Below are positions 20,811 to 30,316 of a stretch of DNA of 39,988 nt, piece by piece. The first letter of the stretch is position 1. Every line of letters starts with the position of its first letter. This DNA comes from Scleroderma bovista (lineage: Eukaryota; Basidiomycota; Agaricomycetes; Boletales; Sclerodermataceae). Where the stretch lies: assembly GCA_037178675.1 (NCBI GenBank), contig JAYMGJ010000330.1:1-39988 (forward strand). Direction: 5' to 3'. The notes under the pieces were generated by a model. That model was not told where the DNA came from. It saw nothing but the letters and a program-made list of their open reading frames with translations, and did not search any database. The position numbers were made by a program, and so were the translations under genes.

Positions 20811-21441
20811 TGTTACGACCATGCCCAACTCCGGGTCTTATCCGGTCACTCCGGTCGCATCACAACTCTACAGCTCAACTCCGGTCGCTCAACACTTACT
20901 CCGGTCACGCTCACGCAGATAACCTTCCGTTAAGCACAACCCTTGGTCTATGCTCCATTCGCTCGTTACCACACTTCACCGTTTACCCTGTCTTGACGTG
21001 AGTTCTCCGTGAACTCGATATATCCTATACCTTGTAGCATTTTCACCAGACCTGATTTATTTTACCCAGACCTGACTTTATTTTCATCGGACCTGACCTA
21101 GTACTTTCTCCGGTTGTCCCTTGTCCGCCTTTTAGGCTGTTTACTTGTCACCGTATATACTCGACCCTAGTTCTTACTTAGTATAAGTACTCTGTAGTTT
21201 ATCCTGTACTCCTCAGTCTGAAATCAACTTAGTCACTACTCCAGTCTCTGCCCGTCTCCGTCTCTATCTTCTTGACCGGAACCTACGCAAGGGATCAATG
21301 CTCGTTGTCCTTAGTCGTTGAATCCAAGCGGTCACCAACTCCGGCCGGACTAATCTCTTGTCCAGCCCTCTGCTCTCCCCCTTTGTCCACTTTCGTCCAG
21401 ACTTGACCAGACCCCCTACCGGAGTAGACCCGGACTGGACA
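20811..21441 (+). mobile_element. Solo LTR, 631 bp, inserted in copia gag (TSD ACAAC)
   Basis: Starts TGTTACGACC and ends GGACTGGACA, with ACAAC at 20806-20810 and 21442-21446. Homologous to the 14363-14987 LTR along its length. Excision joins KKMRNELLS to SAMGKPVPDDEF in gag. Confidence 0.92.
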
Positions 21442-21901
21442 ACAACTCATTACGCATCTTTTTCAACTTGTTAATATGTATGGGTACATTTTCATCTTCC
21501 GGGCACTTAGCATTCAGTATATCCCTCTTAGCTAGAAGGACAGTCTGAACACCATGTGTTTGATGCGCCATCTGGAGGCTCTCCCACATCTGCGCGTCAT
21601 CTATATTTGTGAGAATCAGGGTCTGTGCGATCAGATCCTCTTCTTCCCACACAGCAACTCTCGCACTATTGTTAGGATTATCCTCTGCAGGTTTTGGGCA
21701 AGTGCCCTCAGCGTACTTGAACACCCTATGCAGACATAGATACTTCTGCATCCTGAGTTTCCACGCATGCCAATTATTTTCTTTAAGTACATCAATTTTG
21801 TAGGAGGAGAGTGCTCCAAGGTTTCTCCCTTTGGTCTCGGCAGTAATAGAACTGCCAAGGCTGTCACCTGTCACAGATCCAGCCATGGTGGACCCGGACA
21901 T
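21442..21901 (-). pseudogene. Copia gag N-terminus
   Basis: First ATG at 21901 (MSGSTMAGSV). Contains the copia Gag motifs YKIDVLKENNWHAWKLRMQK, AVWEEEDLIAQTLI and DAQMWESLQ, ending HINKLKKMRNELLSS where the solo LTR begins. Typical of the UBN2-type Gag region; the partner half is at 20186-20805. Confidence 0.88.
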
Positions 21902-21961
21902 GTTCAATGGTTATAGTGTCTGTTAGCAATGGTCAGCCTTTGATTATAGTAGCACAAAGGT

Positions 21962-21974
21962 GGGGCTCATAACC
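21962..21974 (-). other. Copia primer-binding site, half-tRNA type
   Basis: Directly adjacent to the 5' LTR. The plus strand reads GGGGCTCATAACC; its core GGGCTCATAACC matches the anticodon arm of eukaryotic initiator tRNA-Met (GGGCUCAUAACCC). Priming by an internal tRNA fragment is known for Drosophila copia. Confidence 0.75.
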
Positions 21975-22116
21975 TGTTAGGATACGAGGAAAATTTCTTA
22001 TTGTTTCTAATTGGAGCTTTAGCGCCTATATACAGACTGTGGCGCTAATCTACTCCGCTACCTATTTACGCTCCGATAATGCTATGCACGCTTACACTAT
22101 AGCACGACCTCCAACA
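21975..22116 (-). repeat. Copia 5' LTR (142 bp)
   Basis: Pairs with 15721-15862; retains more CpG dinucleotides (CGCC, CGCT) than the 3' copy, where they read TGCC or TGCT. Confidence 0.9.
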
Positions 22117-23141
22117 CAGATATCTGCTATGAGGAATGATCCAGCCAGGAAAACCTGGCTAGATGGTTTACAACAAAATATCATGGCTCGAGGGCGAGCA
22201 GAGCTTCCTCTGAATGTTAACACATTTTGATTGGAGCTATCTACATGATTATCTTGTCATTGATAGTTAAAACGAAGAAATTGATCTAGCTGCAACTTCA
22301 TTAGCCCTATTTCAGCACTCTGAGGTGATATTAGCTAACGATGTAGGGACTAAAATGACACTAAAGCGCATTAGTCTAATTATGGGTTTGGTCATGAAGG
22401 ATACACCCTCGGCTGTGGCTGCTCAATTTCTTGATGTGGTCTCTTAGATAGGTTTCCCACAACAAAAAAACCTATCTAAGAGACCTCTATTGCCACCGAA
22501 AACTGGTGCCTAAGGTGGATTATCTACCGTGCTACAAGGTGACTTAGTTCGAAAAATTCGCAGTGGCGGTGCGTGTAAAGTACCATATATGGAAGGCTGC
22601 GCCACGCCTGGGATGGGCCATGACATCACCGTCACAGCACTGTCACTGCCGTTGCCTTTCCGTCACCGTGGGCTCCGCGACGGTGGCACTGCCATATCTG
22701 GGCCAGTCACTCGATCGGACAGATCGGACAGGGGGGGGGGGTGTCACTGAGGCAATTACAAATGGCAGCTCCTAGTACCGTATGTGAACACTCAGTACTC
22801 AAGGGCGACAGCGACAGACAGAGAGCGATCGATGGTAATAATATTGGACTATGGGACAATGGGGCGGTGGACTAAAAGGGGGCGCGGTAGTCGTATGGTG
22901 CAGTAGTCGTGTATTACTAGTAGCTGTAGTAGTTGGAATTGGAAGGGGGAAAATGTGATGTAGGGAAACGAATGATGGTGCGAAGCGGTACGAAGGATGG
23001 AAGGTGGGACAAATTAAAATGCGTGACCATGAATAAATGTGCTGGCGGAGAACGAGAAATGAAACCGATACCATATGATACGATGTGACTGATGGCATGT
23101 TTAAAAAAAAAAGAAAAGTAGCCTGGAGGAGCGCGAGTTGC
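22117..23141. other. Gene-poor stretch with a coding remnant
   Basis: From about 22272 to a TAG at 22447 an open stretch without ATG reads NEEIDLAATSLALFQHSEV and on to AAQFLDVVS, which looks like decayed coding sequence of unknown family. A perfect inverted repeat overlaps its end (22438-22485). A run of ten or more G lies near 22730. No complete gene is seen. Confidence 0.4.
22438..22485. repeat. Perfect 18-bp inverted repeat with 12-nt loop
   Basis: GGTCTCTTAGATAGGTTT at 22438-22455 and its exact complement at 22468-22485, separated by CCCACAACAAAA. It could form a stable hairpin in DNA or RNA. It could be a small inverted-repeat transposon remnant, the arms of an excised element, or a hairpin near a mobile-element end; no duplication supports any one. 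Confidence 0.75.
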
Positions 23142-24679
23142 CTACTCAGCAGCTGGGGCCACATTATTCATGAGGAAGCGGCGGCGCTCCCCGTCGTTTG
23201 GATGGAGTTTCCATGCATCTTGGATTGTGTTGACCAGCACCGTGTGCCCCCGAGCGATGGCACTTCCGTATGCCTTGTACCAGTCTTCCTCGATTCCTTT
23301 GAACCTGGAACATGGGAGTGAAAGAATGTGTGAGTGAACAAGTGGTCATGGCGAGGGAGGGAATACCAGACGTACACATGGAGGAACTCCTTGGCGACGA
23401 GGCCGCGCTGGTAGTACAGGGAGTTGAATTTCCACCCGTGTCGTCCGTTGTAGTAATGGTGTGGCCAATCCTTGAGCACCACGAAGAGATGGAGCCTGGG
23501 CTCCCCCACCGTCCAGTGCCGCACAATATCCCTCCATGACTCGGATTTAGGAGTCTTCGTCCCATCCGCATGCATGACTGGAATGAACGGGATCACGAGT
23601 CCCTCGGGTGGACCGCATGGGGTCCTATGGGCTCCTATGAGCAAAGGGAGTGGCACAGAGAGGGAGATATTCAAGTGCACTGCTGGCGCTGCACTCGGGA
23701 CCGCCATATTACTGGTAGGGGCCGACGGCGACAGTTCGGAAGCCCACAAACCTTGTACAGGGCACGGCAGCTGGGTAGATGGCACGGCCAATGGGATTGG
23801 TGGAGGCTGGAGGGTAGTCTGACTGGGGGGATGATGGAGGACTGGGAAACGGAATGGTCGGTGGTTGCTCAATGCAGTGCAAGTGATATGCACTCACCAT
23901 TTGTGTCCTGAGGGGACACCAGGGTCCCAGGACCAGGTGCAAGGACCTCCTTGATCAAATTGGTGACATCCACCAACTTCTGGCGAACATCCTCCGCCAA
24001 CGCATCTTGCGAGGTGCTCATGAACACGATGTCTTTGCAAAGGGTGGCCACGTCCGCTGTCAGCATGCAAACTGCCTCCGTGGTGGCCAGGCGGACGAGG
24101 GCTGCTTCACCAGCAAACAAGGCGCTGGCTTCCCGTGATGTCGGTGCCAAAGCATCGCTGAAATCCTCCTCGTAGCTATGGAGCTCGTCAAGCAGATATC
24201 GCATGAGGGTGTCGTTCTGTGGGGGCAAAGCGAAGAGAGGAAGAAAAAAAACAAGGTCAGCAGATTGGCACGCGGTGATGTACCCAGATAGGAAGGCAGG
24301 CCAGCATATCACTGATCATTGCTAGCACTAACACTCACCTGCTCGCCCTCTGCCCATCTGCCCCACCATCGCACGCAGCGGAGGGACCATTGATTGCCTA
24401 ACGGGGCACTCATAAATCAATATTGCACCCCACCGCGTCAGAAGCAGTGCATCGAAGACTTTCCCTCTATCTTAGCCCCCGCCAGCGCCACATCAAGTGA
24501 TTTCTGCACTGCATCGTGTGACAGCGGCACCCCTGGCTGGATCACCCCATTTTCTCCCAACGCGGGAAACAGGAAGTCCTCTTCGCCCATAGCTCGGCCA
24601 AGATGGGCATACTTGACCCAGTTCATCCAGAAAAGGACCCAGAAGAACGAATCGCACGCTGTCCCCAAATCCGGGCGTG

Positions 24680-25303
24680 TGTCAAGACTGGTTCTTCACC
24701 GATCTGATCTCTACGAGGGGTCAGGGGGTCAGGGGTTGGTCTAGCGGTAAGACCGAGATGCTACGTAGTGTAGTCGCGCTTCCCGAGTAATAGGAAGGCC
24801 GACTGAGGGTCTGACGGAGAGTCCGAGGGTAAACGGTCTACGACCGAGTGCTTGCACGAGACAGAGACGGAGAGTGCGAAGGGAGAACAGATGAGAAGTA
24901 TCTTATTCGATATTTGAACTGAAACTACAACAGACCGAGTATCTAGGTATTTATACTGAGTGGAACGGATGAGGCGATGTACGGGAAGTCGGGATTACCG
25001 ACGAATGACGAGCGCAGTCGCGCTGCGTGCTGAGTAAGTACGGTAAGTGTGATAACCGGATTACCGATGAGTATCGTATTAGTAATGCAACGGGATGGGA
25101 ACGTATAGTAACCGGAAACAAGAAAGGAAACATATTAGGTAATCATACAGGGAGACAGAACGGGCAACACGCTCACCGATCGGTGGCGATACAGGACAGA
25201 TAGAGAGAAACGGAAAAGGGAGTACATACAATAAACGGATGGCAAACGCGTGGACGCGATCGGACAATAGGGTACAGGGTGATCGGATGTCACGGTCGTG
25301 ACA
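24680..25303 (-). repeat. Ty3 3' LTR
   Basis: Sense (minus) start TGTCACGACCGTGACA, end CAGTCTTGACA. TATAAATA on the minus strand at 24948-24955; the R-start homolog at 24910-24920 reads AGTTCAAATAT. Confidence 0.95.
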
Positions 25304-25322
25304 GTATCCCCCTCTTAGGGCT
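25304..25322 (-). other. Ty3 polypurine tract
   Basis: Minus strand AGCCCTAAGAGGGGGATAC immediately upstream of the 3' LTR; serves as primer for plus-strand DNA synthesis. Confidence 0.85.
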
Positions 25323-25399
25323 GAGCCCACGAGGCTGCAATGCATATTCCACACCGAGTGTGTGTGGCCATTGTCTGGGTTTGAAAATCGGTTAGGGCG

Positions 25400-25407
25400 T
25401 ATATAAG
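25400..25407 (+). promoter_or_regulatory. TATA box of the Ty3 antisense gene
   Basis: TATATAAG, 62 bp upstream of the ATG at 25469 and outside the LTR, so the antisense gene has its own promoter. A start site near 25430 would give a leader of about 40 nt. Confidence 0.65.
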
Positions 25408-25468
25408 ACTGGCCTTCGGTGACGGTAGCCCAACAAATCCTTTCCTTCATACCACCCTCGATTTAAAC

Positions 25469-26540
25469 ATGTCCGCTAGCAACACCGACAACATCGACTG
25501 GACGCGCGCCCCCTCGCCCGAGTTGGAAGGGAAGCCGACCGATTCAATCCAAGTCCAAATCGCCAAGTTCGACGAACAGTCGCGTCGGCGATGGGAGCGA
25601 TTGATGAAACAGGCGGCCGAGCAAGAGGCGAGGAGGTTGGCGGAGGAGGCTGCCAGGAAGAAGGCTGAGGAAGAGGCGAGAAGGGTCGCCGAAGAGAAGC
25701 GGAAAGCTGAAGAGGAGGCGAAGCGAGTCGCCGAGGCGAAGGCGTGAGCGGATTTCGAGGCGAGGCGCAAGGCCGAGGCGGAGGTGAGGGCGAGAGAGAA
25801 GGCCGAGTCGCTGGCGGCTGGCGAGGCGATGCGGGAACGTTTAGGGCTGGGGCCGAAGCCTAAGGTGCGCCGTTGGTTTTTTTCTTTATTTGATTTTTGC
25901 TGATTTATTATTGAAATAGCCCCGACAGGTGACTGCCCGCTCGAACACGGGCATAATGGGGTTCAGGCCCCCTTGTGACCGATGCAGGCGAAGCGGCAAC
26001 AGTGGCGGGTGCGAGCTGGCCGACGGTGCGCGCACACCGACTTGCAGTCGGTGTCAACGATCCAAGATCAAGTGCACCTTCGGTGTGTTGACAGCCGCGA
26101 TGGAGAGGTCGGCAAGTGGAGAGAAGAGAAAGCAAAGCGAGAAGACGGTGGGGGCAAACACATCGCCGAGAGGAGGCGAAAAGAGGAAACGGTCGAAGAA
26201 GATGATCGCCGATGCTGCGAGTACGGAGGAGATCGAGGCAGCGATGGGAGGGTTCTCGGTGGCTGGGCCATCGAATCAGCCAGACCCAGTCGCGCTGGTC
26301 CTAGACCGCCGACTCGGGGAAATTGTGGCGGCGATCGACCGCAACACCAGGGAACTGGTCAAGCTCGGTCGAAAGGTAGAAGGGGTAGCCTGGGAGACGA
26401 AGAGGGTCGCAGATGTGAGGGATCCGAAAGGCAAGGGCAAGGCGATGCCCGAGGGGAGCGAAGAGCAGGAGGAGTCGGACGAGACGGACGGGGAAGGCGA
26501 AGAGTCGGGAGACGAAGACGGAGAGGGTGATTCCGAGTAG
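25469..26540 (+). CDS. Ty3-borne antisense gene: coiled coil plus six-Cys cluster protein
   Basis: Two exons, 25469-25864 and 25929-26540, with a 64-nt GT-AG intron (AAG/GTGCGC ... CCGACAG/GTGACT) of phase 0, giving 335 codons. Exon 1 starts MSASNTDNIDWTRAPSPELE and becomes an Ala/Glu/Lys/Arg heptad-like coiled coil (about residues 45-130), broken by one TGA at 25745-25747 where CGA would give Arg. Exon 2 encodes CDRC, then Cys after 8, Cys after 10, then SRC and Cys after 6 residues (C-X2-C-X8-C-X10-C-X2-C-X6-C), reminiscent of a fungal Zn2Cys6 cluster, then RSKIKCTF, a Lys/Arg-rich stretch, AAIDRNTRELVKLGRKVEGV, and an acidic tail. It lies between pol and the polypurine tract and converges on pol (stops 88 bp apart). 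Likely nuclear; role unknown. Confidence 0.72.
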
Positions 26541-26628
26541 TCGGACCGTATTTGTATTTAGTTTTCTTTTTTCTTTTTACTTTGTTTTTGTATACTATCA
26601 ATAGACTTTGTTCGGTGATCCGAAAGAC

Positions 26629-27618
26629 TTAGCGTGAGAGGCTTTCTAAGGGGCCTGGCTTAGTCGGGTAGGCTTTGTGATAGTCGGCCACGAGTTCTGA
26701 TGTGTGTCCTAGCTCGGTCGCGATCAACCAAGATGTTTCTTCGTCGGTACCTTCGTAACCAGCCCATCTAACTAGGTAGAGGAGTGGGCATTGGCGTCGA
26801 CGTCGGTCGAACTTTGAGTCGAGGATCTCGGTGATCTCGAACTCGGGTTCGCCGTCGACTTCGATGGGAGGTGGTGGAGGTTGTGACCGATTCGGTATTG
26901 TGTTCGGTGTCGCTGGTTCGAGTTGTGAGACGTGGAAGACGGGATGGACAGCACGCATAGAGTCGGGGAGACGGATTGTAAATGATAAAGTGCCGACTTG
27001 GGCGATGATTGGGTAGGGGCCGAGATTCTTCTCGGAGAGTTTCTTTGACGGTCGGGTAGACCTAACGTACTTGGCTTTGACGAATACTTGATCACCGACT
27101 TTGAAATCGGGTGTGGGTGATCTTCTGGCGTCAGCAGGGCCTTGGTACCTTTTCTGGGCAGCAGCCATCTCTTCACGTAGGTACTCATGCAGTGACTCTA
27201 AGTCAACTGCGTATTCCCGTGCCCGAGCCGACGAGAGGTCGCGCTCGGGGTGCACAGCGAGGTTCGGGTGGTATCCTTTGTTCGCGAAGAACGGTGATAC
27301 ACCAGTCGTAGCACTAGGGGCATTGTTGTAGGCGAACTCGGCGAGAGGTAGTAAGTCCGACCAGTTGTCCTGCTGGTAGTTGCAGTACATCCTGAGGTAT
27401 TGCTCGAGTGTTTGGTTAGCTCGCTCGGTCTGTCCGTCACCTTCTGGGTGATAGCCCGAAGTGAAATGTAATTTCATATCTAAGGCCTTACCGAGTGATC
27501 GGAAGAAGTGCGAAACAAACTCTGAGCCTCGGTCAGACGTTACATGCGCGGGTACGCCGTGCTTAGCGAAGACGTGTAGTAGGAAGAGCTGTGCGAGCTC
27601 GGGGGAGGTTATTGTATC
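26629..27618 (-). pseudogene. Ty3 integrase C-terminal part with chromodomain
   Basis: Continues the integrase in another frame after a deletion at 27618/27619: ITSPELAQLFLLHVFAKHG, then the second catalytic Asp in VTSDRGSEFVSHFF and the Glu in GDGQTERANQTLEQYL. The integrase C-terminal GPY/F region follows (KNLGPYPIIAQVG, HPVFHVSQLEP), then a chromodomain: FEITEILDSKFDRRR, YLVRWAGYEGTDEETSW, ending GPLESLSR. Chromodomains direct such elements to methylated-histone chromatin. The tail ends 88 bp from the antisense gene's stop. Confidence 0.92.
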
Positions 27619-30257
27619 GTGAGTCGGTCAATAACTACCAGTATGGCTGTGAAGCCGGATGAGGACGGGAGTTGCTCGATGAAATCCATCGAAATGGAAT
27701 TCCATGGTCGGTCAGGGACCGGTAATTGCTTGAGCATCCCATAGGGTTGGTGACGTGGCGTCTTAGCTCGGGCACAGGCCATGCAGGACTTGACGTAGTC
27801 CTTTACGTAGGTACGAATGCCTGGCCATGTATATTCGCGATGAATGAGCTCTAGAGTGCGATTCTGACCGAAGTGTCCCGATAGGGGATGGTCATGCTTG
27901 TATCTGAGAACACGAAGACGTAGGTCATTGGCCTCGGGGACGTACATGCGGCCATCGAGACGTAGGTAACCAGTCTCATCGGTCGACCATCGGGGATTCG
28001 AGGTGTCCGAGAGGTGGGCTTTAGCGATGGGATCGGTCAGGAGGTTGGCTAGGATATCGGCGTGGAGACGCTCGACGTCCATGAGTGCACTAGCTCTGAG
28101 TACTGGGGCGTGTAGGCATGTCGCGCGAAGGGAGTTGGTGAGCTGTTCAGCCGTGAACACTGGTCGGAGGTTCTGTGGGTTGACTTGGGCGAAGCCCCTA
28201 TCCCCCTCTTTGGGGTAGACGTCCCAGCGTCTAGTCAAGGCGTCGGGCTTTGCACCAAGTTTACCAGGTCGGAAACGAATGATCAGGTTAAAGGAGGAAA
28301 GGTATTCTGACCATCGGGCTTGCCGACGGGTGAGAACCTTAGAGGTAGAGAAGTACTCCAAATTTTTGTGGTCGGTCACAACGTCAATCGGGAAGGCAGG
28401 GCCCTCTAGATAATGACGCCAGGCCTTGAAGGCTTCGAAAATAGTGAGAAGTTCCTTGTCGTGTGTATCATAGTTCAGCTCGGGCGCGGTCAGAGTGCGA
28501 GAGTAAAATGCAACCGGTCGTATCTCGCCATCCGAACCTGTGATGGATAGGATACCGGCGATCGCATAGTCGGAAGCGTCGGTCTCGACTGTTAGTTGGG
28601 CGCCTGGCTGGAAATGGGTGAGGATGGGAGCTGTGGTGAAGGCCTTCTTGAGTTGGTTGAATGACCGTCGGCAGACGTCGGAGAAATCCCAGGGGGCATC
28701 TTTCCGTGTCAACCGAGTTAAGGGAACCACTATATTGGAGTAATTGAAGATAAATCGACGGTAAAAGTTCGCGAAGCCCAGGAAGGACTGAATGTCCTTC
28801 ACCTTGCGAGGTTCGGGCCAATCGCAGATTGTCTTGACTTTGTCTTGCGACATCATCAAACTGTCGGGGGAAAGGAAGTACCCGAGGTACTCCACCGAGT
28901 CCGAATGGAACTCACACTTTTCGGGTTTGGCGTATAGCTTGTGCTGGCGAAGTCGCCGAAGCACTTCCCGAACGTGTTCAGTATGGTCCTCCATGTTGTC
29001 CGAGTAGACTAAGATGTCGTCGAGGTAGACTACGACGCAGACATCGAGCATGTCTGCGAAGACCGAGTTGACAAATCGCTGAAAGGCTGCAGGGGCATTG
29101 GTGAGACCGAAGGGCATCACCTGCCACTCGTACGAGCTGTAGCGAGTCCTGAAGGCGGTTTTCCACTCATCACCTTTGGCAATGCGAACCAGGTGGTAAG
29201 CATGTCTCAGGTCGATTTTAGTATAGACCTTTGCCCGACTCGGAGAGTCCAGTAGGTCGGAGATGAGAGGTAGAGGGTACCAATCCTTCTTTGATATTTT
29301 GTTGAGTCCTCGGTAGTCGACGCAGAGTCGGAGAGAGCCGTCCTTCTTCTTGACGAAGAGGACAGGGGCTGCATGGGAGGATGAGGTCGGACGGATGAAA
29401 CCAAAGCATAGGTTTTTGTCGATGAATGCCCGAAGGGTTTCGAGCTCGACGGGGGAGAGAGAGTAGAGTCTACCAGGCAGTAGAGGTGCTCCTTCTTCCA
29501 GTTCTATCTTGAGGTCATGTTCCCGATGAGGCGCGAGTACCGATGCTTTCACCTTGCTAAAGACGTCGGCAAAGTCGTGGTATGCCTCGGGGACAGAGGA
29601 GAGGTCGGGAGTAGCGTCGACCGACGCAGCACGAAAGCTACTGTCAGGCTTCAGCTGGATAGAGAACTGTTGAGAGCCATCTAGCTGACAAGCCTTCAGA
29701 AAGGCTGCAGCGTTGATGAGAGCGATAGGAGGTGCCCGAAGACCGGGAGCCTGAGGCGAGTCGGTCGGGGAAGGAGACGAGACTGACGTAGCGTCGAGTC
29801 TCAGCGCGCTCGGTGAGGGCGCTACAGGGTCGGGGAGTGAGCTCGGGGTTGGCACTTGCTGCGTAGATGTTCTGAACTTGATACTGCTCAGTACCCAGTC
29901 AATCGACGGATTGTATCGGGTGAGCCAGTTGTGTCCGAGAACGATCTTACAGTCAGAGTCCAATGGGGTGACATAAAATGTCATCGGGGTGACGTCGCCA
30001 GAGGGAAAACGGATAGGTAGATCGGTTGCTTCGGTGATTATGGTGGTGGTGGTACCGTCGAATAGACGGAGAACGATCGGGGATACCGAGTAACGTGAAA
30101 GAGTGTTCATATTGGCAAATGACGGATCTACAAAACAGTGGGTAGAACCCGAATCTACTAACGCAGGAAAGGAAGGCATAGTATGGTCAACGATTGTTAC
30201 AGAGGGTCAGAGAGAATTTGGATCGGAAAGAGCGGCTGCGTTGAGTCGGGCCTCCAT
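27609..30257 (-). pseudogene. Ty3 pol: protease, RT, RNase H, integrase N-terminus
   Basis: The 856-codon frame from ATG 30179 has the protease DSGSTHCF near residue 9 and LGHNWL; RT with DGSLRLCVDYRGLNK, MPFGLTNAPAAFQ and catalytic YLDD (about residue 385, 29016-29028); RNase H with TDASDYAIAG, THDKELLTIFEAF and TDHKNLEYF; and the integrase H2C2 zinc finger (HDHPLSGHFGQ, CMACARAK) with first catalytic Asp in SMDFIEQLP. The frame is open upstream to MEARLNAAALSDPNSL at 30257, interrupted by one TGA (30207-30209). It ends prematurely at VIDRLTIQ because of a small deletion (not a multiple of three) that removes the residues usually linking DRLT to the next strand. Not functional as it stands. 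Confidence 0.93.
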
Positions 30258-30316
30258 AGGTGCACAGTTGGGAACAATGCAACTCCCACTCTGTGCGGAG
30301 TCTCAGGAGTTGCTAT

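Larger units (their letters stand above)
15721..22116 (-). mobile_element. Ty1/copia retrotransposon, degenerate, split by two solo LTRs
   Basis: Two 142-bp LTRs (15721-15862 and 21975-22116; TGTTGG...CTAACA on the minus strand) bracket gag-protease-integrase-RT-RNase H in copia order. Removing the two nested solo LTRs and their duplications leaves about 4.5 kb, normal for copia. The polypurine tract TTGAGGGGGAG adjoins the 3' LTR and the primer site adjoins the 5' LTR. The LTRs differ mostly by C/T at CpG. Host flanks (AAAAT left, CAGAT right) do not give a clean duplication. Multiple in-frame stops and a frameshift make it inactive. Confidence 0.9.

Noticed and set aside
15716..22121. Target duplication for the copia element (AAAAT / CAGAT)
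   Set aside because: Only three of five bases match; I cannot call a duplication.
24731..24760. tRNA A-box-like GGTTGGTCTAGCGGTAAGAC inside the Ty3 LTR
   Set aside because: No cloverleaf and no B box at a suitable distance; it is part of the LTR in both copies.
25982..26530. Alternative 182-codon Arg/Gly-rich frame over exon 2 of the antisense gene
   Set aside because: The other frame has the cysteine cluster, joins exon 1 in phase through a good intron and ends in a normal acidic tail; this one is its shadow.
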